Of a stretch of DNA of 6,920 bases, positions 1 through 6,811 are shown one piece after another (positions within the stretch are counted from its first letter, which is position 1; every line of letters starts with the position of its first letter). This DNA is from Fimbriimonadales bacterium. Lineage in GTDB: Bacteria > Armatimonadota > Fimbriimonadia > Fimbriimonadales > Fimbriimonadaceae. The position numbers and the translations under genes were made by a program. The notes under the pieces are model-generated. The model did not search any database. It had not been told where the DNA came from and saw only the letters and a list, made by a program, of their open reading frames with translations. The stretch is taken from positions 1-6,920 of the forward strand of contig JAPLCS010000424.1 in the NCBI GenBank assembly GCA_026392145.1. Direction: 5' to 3'.

Positions 1-1032
1 CTAGCGACGATTCGCTGGAAGAATTTCATAGAGCGTTTCAATGTCGAGTCCTTCAACAACGATTCTTCGTTGTTGATAATACAATGCACCTGTGAGGGCA
101 ATAAACGGAACGATCAGCCAAATGGCTATAAACTCAGGCAAAATTGAAAGAATCAATTCAACGGTCTGCTTAGCGTAAGCATTTGAAAACCATCCCGTAA
201 TGTTTCTTTCTATTTCAAATTGACCGATTATCGCAGAGTAGCCCCCTCGCAAAATCAAATAGATAACGATTCCATTTCCAATCGAAGTGCCTACAGGATT
301 GGTTTTAGGAGCTGGTTGTGATTTTCTCCCAAATAAGTAATTGGCTCGTTTGATGGCTTCTTTGGGCGTTACATTTTCGGCAAGCGTGACGGATACTGCG
401 CCAATTCCAAGCCCGATTCTTGTAAGCGACCACACAGCACCAACTGGGATACAGAGCAGTGACAGGACCCCAGCAATACCAGTCAAAGCATCAGTTTCTG
501 GGGTAACCGTAGCGATAAATCCACAAATGATTATAGGTGCGAGGCTCAATGCAAACGGAAATATGACAAACCAGAATGTTCGGATGTAAGTGAAGAATGA
601 ACTAAGGAAAGCCTTATTCGAATTTCGCTCAATATCAATTTGGAACGAGCCACTTCCTTTCAGTTGTAGGTCAGCAATACCGTGACAAATGCTCGATATT
701 TTAGCGAGTCCTATTCCAGCAACAATGAAACCAATGGCAAGCCCCACAAATAAAATAACAATAAATTCTAATATCTGTAACCGAGAATTCTGTAGAAATG
801 AGGTTTGAAATAATCGGGGAATGAGTAGCGCCGAAAAACAAGAGATGAATCCAGCAATCAGGGCGCTTGGAGCAAGGCAATAAGAAGCAATCTCTCGGAA
901 ATACAGTCTGTATGTGTGCAAACCATTATCAAGTGTTTCTCCAGACGTTTGGGGACGGAGGTACCTTCTTTGGTTCAGGGATGCATATGAGGCGTAATCA
1001 CGAATCGGTCCGTTCGTCTGCATCTTTTGCAT
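1..1032 (-). CDS. multi-pass membrane protein, GPDPase-membrane-domain-like
   Basis: The protein has 343 residues, and the stop codon lies at the first three bases of the window, so the gene is complete. By eye there are about six hydrophobic segments (roughly residues 50-73, 88-112, 150-175, 183-212, 252-272 and 292-318). The N-terminal region reads LRPQTSGETLDNGLHTYRLYF and the C-terminal region ALYYQQRRIVVEGLDIE. Both recall the conserved ends of bacterial membrane proteins in the 'glycerophosphoryl diester phosphodiesterase membrane domain' group (RP-x-GEILD-x-x-LYR near the start, LLYYDLRVRKEGLD near the end). That group usually lacks a catalytic domain and its function is unknown; none is visible here either. 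The start is uncertain: ATG codons lie at 1032 and 1023 and neither has a good ribosome binding site. A TATACT box abuts the first ATG, which would suit a leaderless transcript using the second. The gene is divergent from the plus-strand gene, 67 nt away. The family call is from remembered motifs. Confidence 0.6.
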   Translation of the reverse strand: MQKMQTNGPIRDYASYASLNQRRYLRPQTSGETLDNGLHTYRLYFREIASYCLAPSALIAGFISCFSALLIPRLFQTSFLQNSRLQILEFIVILFVGLAIGFIVAGIGLAKISSICHGIADLQLKGSGSFQIDIERNSNKAFLSSFFTYIRTFWFVIFPFALSLAPIIICGFIATVTPETDALTGIAGVLSLLCIPVGAVWSLTRIGLGIGAVSVTLAENVTPKEAIKRANYLFGRKSQPAPKTNPVGTSIGNGIVIYLILRGGYSAIIGQFEIERNITGWFSNAYAKQTVELILSILPEFIAIWLIVPFIALTGALYYQQRRIVVEGLDIETLYEILPANRR

Positions 1033-1038
1033 AGTATA
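1033..1038 (-). promoter_or_regulatory. possible -10 box at start of membrane-protein gene
   Basis: TATACT on the minus strand matches the bacterial -10 consensus well and lies directly against the ATG at 1032. A TTGACT at 1059-1064 could be a -35, but the 20-nt spacer is longer than the usual 17. If used, transcription would begin near 1026, just before the second in-frame ATG at 1023, giving a leaderless message. Short motifs like this occur by chance, so this is a candidate only. Confidence 0.3.
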
Positions 1039-1052
1039 CGGAACTTGATGCT

Positions 1053-1070
1053 AAAAGGAGTCAACCTTTT
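1053..1070. repeat. short inverted repeat in divergent intergenic region
   Basis: AAAAGG (1053-1058) and CCTTTT (1065-1070) are perfect 6-bp inverted arms around a 6-nt loop. The repeat lies between two divergent genes and overlaps the possible -35 of the minus-strand gene, so it could be a small operator. No long U-run suited to a terminator serves either gene, and the arms are short enough to be chance. Confidence 0.25.
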
Positions 1071-1099
1071 ACCTCCAATTTTCGTCAGTACACAGAGCC

Positions 1100-1813
1100 A
1101 TGTTAAATCCTGCTATTCTCTCCGCGCTTATCTTGACACCAGGTTTCCAGTCAAAGGAGATTGGTGATTATCTACCAGCTAACTTGAAAGACATCGAATT
1201 TGATTCGATTTTGGGGAAGAGAAATGTTCGAGAAGCTGCAAAAGTAAACAAGGACTTCAATCGGCAGTTGGATGCGGCTAACGGAAAACTACAAGCAAAA
1301 GAACCTTTCAAATTGAGAGCAACTGGGAAGGTCGACGACACAACTTTCGTATTGTTAATCAATGGAGCTATGAAGGCCTCGAAGATTTCCAGTCTAGGTC
1401 TAAATCTGAAAAGCGATACAACTGCCAATCCCGGTCAAAGAACGACTTTGCTGGATTTTGGAATTTTAACATCAAGTATCGCAGACAAGTTTTATCGATC
1501 AAAGTTCGTGAGATTTGACAGAGAATCTGGCAACCCTGTGTTTGATCTCACATTTCCTAAGGAACTGGACTACACAGTTCGAATGCGGGTTTGGATTGAT
1601 AAAACCAAGAAGTATGTCATCCGCAGAGAATGGTACGGCATGGAAGGTGAATATCGTGCAAGTTTTATCGCTTCTAATCCTGTGGAGGTAAACGGAGTTA
1701 CCGTTCCAACCAAATTATCCATTTTTAATGCAGAGAACCAACTGGCAGGGGAAGTTCTGTACAAGAACGTTCAAATTAACAAAGGCTTAGCCGATGAGTT
1801 GTTTAAGATTTGA
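1100..1813 (+). CDS. LolA-like envelope protein (hypothetical)
   Basis: The protein has 237 residues. The first 17 residues are hydrophobic (LNPAILSALILTPGF) and could be a short signal sequence, but they lack the usual basic n-region and there is no lipobox cysteine, so export is plausible but not secure. The rest is rich in predicted beta strand. The C-terminal half has the pattern of LolA/LolB-fold outer-membrane lipoprotein sorting relatives: VWIDKTKKYVIRREWYG at about 164-180, then VNGVTVPTKLSIFN at about 197-210, then a final NVQINKGLADELF at about 223-235. In such proteins the middle motif ends a sheet over a hydrophobic lipid-binding pocket. A role in moving lipid or lipoprotein is inference. 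No clear ribosome binding site precedes the ATG. The gene is the only plus-strand gene here and runs convergently into hrcA, with 7 nt between stop codons. Confidence 0.55.
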   Translation: MLNPAILSALILTPGFQSKEIGDYLPANLKDIEFDSILGKRNVREAAKVNKDFNRQLDAANGKLQAKEPFKLRATGKVDDTTFVLLINGAMKASKISSLGLNLKSDTTANPGQRTTLLDFGILTSSIADKFYRSKFVRFDRESGNPVFDLTFPKELDYTVRMRVWIDKTKKYVIRREWYGMEGEYRASFIASNPVEVNGVTVPTKLSIFNAENQLAGEVLYKNVQINKGLADELFKI

Positions 1814-1820
1814 GGAATCA

Positions 1821-2843
1821 TTAGCCAAAGAACTTAGTTAAACTTCGACTCAGAGCGTTAGCCGTAAAGTTTACAAGAGGAATTCCTACCTCGTAGTCCA
1901 TTCTTGTTGGCCCTACGAGTCCTACGACACCGATTTCATTGGGACCGATTGAATAGTTTCGTCGAACAACGCTGAAACGCTGCATTTGCTCAGACTTATT
2001 TTCTTTACCGATGGTCACTACATCGGTGTGTGGCATAACAGATTCATAAAGCACGTCACTTTCAACTAATTGCCTAAACAATTCAGATAATCCGAGCGAG
2101 TCACGATGGAACTCTGGTTTTGCAAACAAGAACTCTTCACCTTCAGTAAGTACCTTGCCCCTGGTCAGGTTCTTTGAAATGGTCCGTAGATGAGAAAAGA
2201 TACTTGCGAGTAGTTTCTCTACGGCTGGATTTGCAATCATGAGACCTGGTTTCGCCTTTGATAAGTTTCCGAGTGTGTTTCCAACAATCTTTGTTCGGAG
2301 TGAATCATTCACAGCCCCAATGTCCTCTAAGGTTAAGTTTTTAGGGCATTCAATCAGTCGATTTTCAACATGTCCATTATTAAGTGCAACGACCAATAAT
2401 GCTTGAGTTGGTCCAATAGCGCTGATCAACGCTGTCACGACCTTCAAATTTGTATCCTTGGTCATGGTAGCAACTGAAAGCTGTTGTGTAGCTCTGCTCA
2501 ATACTTTGAGCGTGTCACGAAGCATGTCCTGTAGAACCTCAGATTCATCAATCTCCTTCTTATCAATAAGCTTCTGAGTTTCTTCAATCGCTCTTTCGAT
2601 AATTAAGTGGTCAACATAAAATCGATAACCAGAGTCACTTGGAATGCGACCAGCAGAAGTATGTGGCTGTTCGAGTAATCCCATGTCAACCATTTCAGCC
2701 AGCTCATTTCGAACCGTTGCTGATTTGACTCCAAGATCGTACTTTTGAACTAAGGCATCGCTCGAAATTGGCTCAGCAAATCTCACATACTCAATGACAA
2801 TCGCTTTGAGCAGAAGCTGTTTCCGAGTATCTAGATTTTCCAC
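1821..2843 (-). CDS. hrcA: heat-inducible transcription repressor HrcA
   Basis: HrcA represses chaperone operons (groESL, dnaK) by binding the CIRCE operator, and needs GroEL for activity. The 340 residues match the usual family length. The N-terminal winged helix (about 1-78) has the signature SATVRNELAEM (41-51), then GLLEQPHTSAGRIP (55-68) and SGYRFYVDHL (71-80). A helical stretch follows, then a GAF-like domain. Near the C-terminus are VVTIGKEN (275-282), a SVVRRNYSIG segment (291-300) and VGLVGPTRMDYE (307-318), all strongly family-typical. The start is GTG. AAGGA at 2855-2859 lies 11 nt upstream, which is rather far, but no better start is seen. The gene follows lysC by 19 nt and is probably co-transcribed with it. 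This differs from the common hrcA-grpE-dnaK-dnaJ order. I found no CIRCE (TTAGCACTC-N9-GAGTGCTAA) in the window, so autoregulation is not evident here. The identification is firm. Confidence 0.95.
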   Translation of the reverse strand: MENLDTRKQLLLKAIVIEYVRFAEPISSDALVQKYDLGVKSATVRNELAEMVDMGLLEQPHTSAGRIPSDSGYRFYVDHLIIERAIEETQKLIDKKEIDESEVLQDMLRDTLKVLSRATQQLSVATMTKDTNLKVVTALISAIGPTQALLVVALNNGHVENRLIECPKNLTLEDIGAVNDSLRTKIVGNTLGNLSKAKPGLMIANPAVEKLLASIFSHLRTISKNLTRGKVLTEGEEFLFAKPEFHRDSLGLSELFRQLVESDVLYESVMPHTDVVTIGKENKSEQMQRFSVVRRNYSIGPNEIGVVGLVGPTRMDYEVGIPLVNFTANALSRSLTKFFG

Positions 2844-2854
2844 GGCCTGAGATT

Positions 2855-2859
2855 TCCTT
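2855..2859 (-). promoter_or_regulatory. ribosome binding site for hrcA
   Basis: AAGGA in the 19-nt gap after the lysC stop codon, 11 nt before the GTG start. The spacing is longer than optimal. Together with the GTG this suggests modest translation, as expected for a repressor. It is the only purine-rich site in the gap. Confidence 0.45.
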
Positions 2860-2862
2860 AAT

Positions 2863-4221
2863 CTATTCTATTTTCGAAAGTTCAAATTTCTCGTGCAAGG
2901 TTCTAACGGTTCGCATTGTGTCTGCTTCGGGAACAAGCACAGAGAGGGAATAGTCAGAGTCAGATGTTTGAAGAACGCTGATTTCAGCTTTCTCCAGTGC
3001 CACCATGACATTCAGAAAGACGCCGGGCTGTTGCATATATTCGTGACCAACCAAGCTGACTACAGTGCACCCTTCAGTAAGTTTCGCATGTACCTTTCTA
3101 ACTTCACCCAGAGATTTGAGCAAATCCACCTGAGTTTCAACTTCCGGTGTCGCAATTCCTAGTTGGAAGACATAGATAACTCTTGAGTCGCCCGACCCAA
3201 GCGGCATTACCAGACCATCAAGTACATCTTCAACAATGGGATATTGATCTCGAGGAACGGCAAATCCAATTGATTCTGGACTAACGTTGAGCATAAATAG
3301 TTGGACTCCATACCTTGCCAACGTTTGGTAGATGCTTGATTCTAATTCAGTTCGATGCTCTGTATTGCATTCACCCAAATTGAATTGCATGAATACGAGT
3401 TTTCCAGTGTGAGTAACACCGGTGACCCGGCGGCCCGGAAATCTTTCTTTGGGCACAATCTCCGTCCCTGGTTCATCGCTAAACGTGTTCTTTACCCAGA
3501 GCGGGATTTTCTTTGTCATGGCGATTTCAGCTGCCCGTGGGTGAACAACCTTTGCACCCAAGTGTGCTATTTCAGCCACTTCATCATAGGTAACACTTTT
3601 TAGTGTTGGTGCATGTCTTACAGCATCGGGGTCAGCTGTTTTCACACCATCAACATCGGTGTAAATCTCAACAGCCTTGGCGTTGAGTGCTACACCAAGA
3701 GCAGAAGCGGTGGTGTCAGAGCCGCCACGACCAAGGGTTGTTAACTCACCACCTGGCAAATTCTTGTCCTCGGTGTAAACACCTTGAAATCCACAGACCA
3801 CTGGAATCTTCCCTGCGTTAATACTCTGTAGCAGGGCCGTTGGATTGATGCTGACAATCCTCGCGTTTCCAAAAACTCCATCAGTTCTTATGCCAGCTTG
3901 ACCGCCTCTAAACGCCATAGACGAGTGCCCTAGTGTCTTGAGTGTATGAGCGAAAACAACAGCAGAGAGAATTTCACCACAGGCAATCAGGAGATCGAGT
4001 TCTCTTGCGTCTGGCTCAACACTTGGATCGATTTCACGTAAAAGATTGATAAAGGTATCCGTTGCATACGGCATTCCTTTTCTCCCAATCGCACTAACTA
4101 CAACCACGGGTTGAATGCCTTTTTCTTTCGCAGAAATGACTTTCATGGCCGCTGTCAATCGGGCTTCAGAAGTTGCAACGCTAGTGCCTCCGAATTTCAT
4201 TACATGAATGCGATTAGACAA
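2863..4221 (-). CDS. lysC: aspartate kinase (DapG/LysC type, ACT-regulated)
   Basis: Aspartate kinase phosphorylates L-aspartate to aspartyl-4-phosphate, the first step to lysine, diaminopimelate, methionine and threonine. Numbered from the TTG start (452 residues), the kinase domain spans about 1-260. It has KFGGTSV (9-15), GRKGMPYATDT (46-56), GRGGSDTTA (164-172) and TDVDGVKTADP (188-198), so the catalytic motifs look intact. ACT regulatory sequence follows from about 265 to the end, closing with SVLQTSDSDYSLSVLVP and LHEKFELSK. GRKGxPYATDT and the C-terminal tail most resemble the diaminopimelate-sensitive DapG of Bacillus, as I remember it. The protein is about 40 residues longer than such enzymes; part of the excess lies between the two ACT units. 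I chose TTG at 4221 because AGGAG lies 7 nt upstream. An ATG at 4263 would overlap the upstream gene by 50 nt, and an ATG at 4200 would trim seven more residues. The TTG start overlaps the upstream ACT gene by 8 nt. Confidence 0.93.
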   Translation of the reverse strand: MSNRIHVMKFGGTSVATSEARLTAAMKVISAKEKGIQPVVVVSAIGRKGMPYATDTFINLLREIDPSVEPDARELDLLIACGEILSAVVFAHTLKTLGHSSMAFRGGQAGIRTDGVFGNARIVSINPTALLQSINAGKIPVVCGFQGVYTEDKNLPGGELTTLGRGGSDTTASALGVALNAKAVEIYTDVDGVKTADPDAVRHAPTLKSVTYDEVAEIAHLGAKVVHPRAAEIAMTKKIPLWVKNTFSDEPGTEIVPKERFPGRRVTGVTHTGKLVFMQFNLGECNTEHRTELESSIYQTLARYGVQLFMLNVSPESIGFAVPRDQYPIVEDVLDGLVMPLGSGDSRVIYVFQLGIATPEVETQVDLLKSLGEVRKVHAKLTEGCTVVSLVGHEYMQQPGVFLNVMVALEKAEISVLQTSDSDYSLSVLVPEADTMRTVRTLHEKFELSKIE

Positions 4222-4762
4222 GTCCCAACTCCTTTTTGATAATTGATTCAAACTTGGCTGCAAATTCGTTATGACAAATCAAAAGAATTCTGTCGTGCAT
4301 ATCTGCAACGTGGTCGACTGGAATCTTTGCACTAATCACTTTATGCAAAATACTTGCGATAAGTCCCTCTTCGTCCCGCATGTTGACTGCGTGAACTGAA
4401 ACAATACTTCGATCAGTTGCTAAGTCAAGGATGTAAGATTTGTCTTGTAGAATCTTTTGAATGACATTGGTTTTGTCGGAGGGAATGATGAATGACAATC
4501 CTGTTGGTGTTAGTTTCAAAAAGTCGAGACTTATTCCAGCATTGGCAACTTCGGTTAATACTTGGATTCTAGAACTCGCGATAGGTGACTGGAGACCTGT
4601 AACGTGGACCTGTGTATATCCAGTTCGAACCTCAATTGCGTTAATGCCTCTTCGTTTTTCAAAATCTGTTTCAGCTATTTGACTGAGATTGAAACCGTTG
4701 ACAGCGGCGGACAATTCGGAAGGATTAACTCCATTTCCAGGCGAAACATTACCAGCGTTCAT
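4214..4762 (-). CDS. stand-alone tandem-ACT protein, aspartate-kinase regulatory-domain homologue
   Basis: The protein has 182 residues and no kinase domain. After about 38 N-terminal residues of no recognised type, it reads like the C-terminal regulatory half of a DapG/LysC kinase. The first ACT unit covers about 39-110 (GINAIEVRTGYTQVHV, then ANAGISLDFLKLTPTGLSF) and the second about 117-180 (SIVSVHAVNMRDEEGLIASIL, ending in EFAAKFESIIKKEL). The segment LKLTPTGLSFIIPSDK parallels LNVSPESIGFAVPRDQ in the neighbouring LysC. ACT pairs bind amino acids and dimerise with other ACT pairs, so this protein probably senses lysine, threonine or diaminopimelate and may pair with the kinase. That is inferred from overlap with lysC (8 nt) and shared ancestry. 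It recalls the small beta subunit of alpha-beta aspartokinases, which however normally arises from an internal start in the same gene. The ATG at 4762 has no clear ribosome binding site; a weak TACGGT box lies at 4772-4777. Confidence 0.75.
   Translation of the reverse strand: MNAGNVSPGNGVNPSELSAAVNGFNLSQIAETDFEKRRGINAIEVRTGYTQVHVTGLQSPIASSRIQVLTEVANAGISLDFLKLTPTGLSFIIPSDKTNVIQKILQDKSYILDLATDRSIVSVHAVNMRDEEGLIASILHKVISAKIPVDHVADMHDRILLICHNEFAAKFESIIKKELGLV
4229..4233 (-). promoter_or_regulatory. ribosome binding site deciding the lysC start
   Basis: AGGAG, preceded by an A-run, lies inside the last codons of the upstream ACT gene, exactly 7 nt before an in-frame TTG at 4221. It favours TTG over the ATG at 4263, which lies upstream of this site, and over the ATG at 4200, which is 28 nt from it. 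The arrangement implies translational coupling of lysC to the ACT gene. Confidence 0.6.
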
Positions 4763-4775
4763 TATTTTTTGACCG

Positions 4776-4791
4776 TACTCGCCCTTGAGTA
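4776..4791. repeat. small inverted repeat upstream of the ACT gene
   Basis: TACTC (4776-4780) and GAGTA (4787-4791) form perfect 5-bp arms with a 6-nt loop, in the 56-nt gap between the glycosyltransferase and the ACT gene. On the minus strand it is followed by an A-run, not a U-run, so it is not a terminator for the upstream gene. It could be an operator for the ACT-lysC-hrcA group, but it is short. Confidence 0.2.
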
Positions 4792-4818
4792 GAGACGAAG
4801 GTTACCTAAAAAATCGGC

Positions 4819-6777
4819 TTATTTGACCGTGAAAAGGAATCTGGAACGACTAAACCTTTGCTTCAACTCCAAGGATCCATTAGAAATCGATTCGTTCAGC
4901 AGCACCCTCCACTTGGTTCGTTGGTCGTTCATTCTCTGAGATCTGTCAATCTCAGAATATTGAATCTTTGATGCCCCGTCGATTCCAGTAACTTGATCGA
5001 ATAGTGCCTCGTCGATAGTCTTTTGAATGAACTGATTGTTCAAATAAACGTGGCTCACTCCCATCCTTTTCAAAGCAGTTACGAAGTCGGTAGATGTCCG
5101 CATATCAGCATAACCAAGTTCTGTTGTATGCCCCGGATTTCCCCAAATGTAAGGCTTGTTCAAATAGTAACCAAACACCTCATCGAATAGAGCAACCTTT
5201 TGAATTTCGGAGTCATTGTTCATCTGCGAAGCATTTGAATAAAATGGAACTTTGCCAGGAACAGCGGTGCCTTCTACTTGAAACCCACCTAGAAATTCTT
5301 CTTTTGAAAGAGCTCCAATAACAACAGGTAATCGCTCAGCTAACAGCGATGATTTGAATATCCATATTGCGGTGATGCACTGTAGGGCGACACCAGCTAA
5401 GACGATGTGCTTTGTCTTGTGACTCGAAATTGAAAAAGCGCCCAAAGCAATCAAAGGAAGAGTTAGTGTCAAGATGTACCGAGACTGCTGTGACAGCATT
5501 ATCCAAACCAAGAGTTGTGACACCGTCACAAAGCAAACAGAAAGGACAAACTTGTTCTTTTTTGCAATGATTCCCCCCAAAAGCCCACTTGCAATAAGCA
5601 CGACTCCTAGACTAACAAAATTAAAACCACTGCCAGTTGTAGGTGACGGATTCGTAAATCGACCTGGACTTAAGTTGAGGCCAAGAATAGATTGTCCAAA
5701 ACTCTGAAGTCCTTTGTAACCAAATGTTTTTTGTTCTTCTGTGTAGATAACTGAGGAAAAAAGATCCCAGTTTTTACCTCCGAAGAGACTGTAGAAGAAT
5801 GGGTAAACAGGGTTTCCTACAGTAAGAATGTTTTGTACATACCACGGAGCGCAGACGCAACATGCGACTATAAAAGCTATCAAGCCCAACTGCTTTTGGG
5901 ACTTTGGCAAAAATAATAAGGAAGTAATGGTGGCAATTCCGATTGCTTGTAGACCCGTATATTTAGTGCAGGCCGCCAGCCCGAGAAATAATCCGCTCAG
6001 AATAAAAGTATTTCTTTGAATGGAATGGCAACCAAAGCATAACAAAAGGAAGCCTACGCCAGTTAGCAACCCGTTCGCGACGTCAATGTAAGCGGAGCCA
6101 GATTCCCACATCACCATGGGAATGGAAACAAAGGTAGCTCCTCCCACCAGCCCAACCAATGAAGGTGAATTCAGTCTAAGTTCTTTTGCAAAATGTGAAG
6201 TGATTCCCATAATTGCGAGCAAGCCGAAAAACGTGTATTGCCAAACATAAAACTTGCTGAGTGTTGACGGTCCAAACATTTCACCAAGAATGAACAAACC
6301 ATCAACACCCGCAGGGAAGTTGCTGTGATGAATGAAACTTATACTTGAAACTTTGTTCTGTTGAATCCACAGTTTTGGAACTGCGAGGTGATAGGCAATT
6401 GAGTCCCAGTCCAGCGCGGTGCTCGGTGAAAAGACTCCGACCAATGGCAAAAGCAAGAGTAGAACACAAGCGAAGGACAGGAGTTTTTCAGGACCAGAAA
6501 GCTCAAATTTGGAACGGAAACCCCTTTCCCTTGAGCCCTTTTCCCTTAGCAGTTCAGAAAATGCCCATATTGAGTACAGTAGCGCACTAATAACTGAGGC
6601 GTTAATTGAGATGAATCCGGCAAAGTAGCAAAGTGATCCTAGAATCGTCAGCGCGCTTAAACCAGAAGCTCCGAATTGAAAAAGTCTATTACCAGTAGGT
6701 TCCAAAGTTCGGATAAGTCGCAACATTCCAAACGGGGATAGGAAACCTAATACCGCAAAGAATACTGCGCTCACCAT
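4819..6777 (-). CDS. GT-C type membrane glycosyltransferase (ArnT/PMT-like)
   Basis: The protein has 652 residues with many hydrophobic segments between about 1 and 480, then a soluble C-terminal part of about 150 residues. After the membrane segment at 98-116, the first large outer loop carries LDWDSIAYHLAVPKLW (122-137) and HHSNFPAGVDGLF (150-162). Acidic residues D123 and D125 sit where GT-C enzymes place their catalytic aspartate. Other family-like stretches are WESGSAYIDVANG (224-236), AACTKYTGL (268-276), PWYVQNILTVGNPVYPF (311-327) and QSRYILTLTLPL (431-442). Such enzymes take a sugar from a polyprenyl-phosphate carrier outside the cytoplasmic membrane and pass it to lipid, glycan or protein; the acceptor cannot be told here. 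The C-terminal part (ALFDEVFGYYLNKPYIWG, then a KRMGVSHVYLNN stretch) is common in this group. No ribosome binding site is evident. The gene starts 34 nt after the upstream outer-membrane-protein gene stops, and is followed by a 56-nt gap. Confidence 0.75.
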   Translation of the reverse strand: MVSAVFFAVLGFLSPFGMLRLIRTLEPTGNRLFQFGASGLSALTILGSLCYFAGFISINASVISALLYSIWAFSELLREKGSRERGFRSKFELSGPEKLLSFACVLLLLLPLVGVFSPSTALDWDSIAYHLAVPKLWIQQNKVSSISFIHHSNFPAGVDGLFILGEMFGPSTLSKFYVWQYTFFGLLAIMGITSHFAKELRLNSPSLVGLVGGATFVSIPMVMWESGSAYIDVANGLLTGVGFLLLCFGCHSIQRNTFILSGLFLGLAACTKYTGLQAIGIATITSLLFLPKSQKQLGLIAFIVACCVCAPWYVQNILTVGNPVYPFFYSLFGGKNWDLFSSVIYTEEQKTFGYKGLQSFGQSILGLNLSPGRFTNPSPTTGSGFNFVSLGVVLIASGLLGGIIAKKNKFVLSVCFVTVSQLLVWIMLSQQSRYILTLTLPLIALGAFSISSHKTKHIVLAGVALQCITAIWIFKSSLLAERLPVVIGALSKEEFLGGFQVEGTAVPGKVPFYSNASQMNNDSEIQKVALFDEVFGYYLNKPYIWGNPGHTTELGYADMRTSTDFVTALKRMGVSHVYLNNQFIQKTIDEALFDQVTGIDGASKIQYSEIDRSQRMNDQRTKWRVLLNESISNGSLELKQRFSRSRFLFTVK

Positions 6778-6782
6778 TGACC

Positions 6783-6805
6783 ATAGTATGGACTGAAAAA
6801 TAGTA
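6783..6805 (-). promoter_or_regulatory. paired TACTAT boxes upstream of the glycosyltransferase gene
   Basis: TACTAT occurs at 6800-6805 and again at 6783-6788 on the minus strand, 17 nt apart start to start. Both resemble a -10 box. The nearer copy ends 5 nt before the ATG at 6777, a spacing that would give a leaderless transcript. I found no convincing -35 for either. No ribosome binding site lies in this 34-nt gap, which makes leaderless initiation worth considering. Confidence 0.25.
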
Positions 6806-6811
6806 CAGAGT

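Noticed and set aside
1053..1060. AAAAGGAG on the plus strand as ribosome binding site for the LolA-like gene
   Set aside because: It is about 39 nt from the ATG at 1100 and no in-frame start codon lies between them.
1071..1076. GGAGGT on the minus strand as a strong ribosome binding site for the membrane-protein gene
   Set aside because: It lies about 38 nt before the ATG at 1032. The nearby TTG at 1062-1064 with good spacing is out of frame with the protein.
3355..3603. Plus-strand open frame of 82 codons inside lysC
   Set aside because: It is antisense to well-conserved kinase motifs and its translation shows no recognisable domain; a shadow frame.
4763..4775. Run of six Ts on the plus strand next to an inverted repeat, suggesting a terminator
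   Set aside because: The Ts precede the repeat on the plus strand and appear as As after it on the minus strand, so it fits neither transcription direction. No plus-strand gene ends here.
4763..4818. Possible lysine riboswitch or T-box leader before the ACT-lysC genes
   Set aside because: The gap is only 56 nt, far too short for a lysine riboswitch, and no T-box or terminator structure is seen.
6345..6628. Two overlapping plus-strand open frames antisense to the glycosyltransferase
   Set aside because: They mirror membrane-segment coding on the minus strand, and their products look like non-protein composition; shadows.
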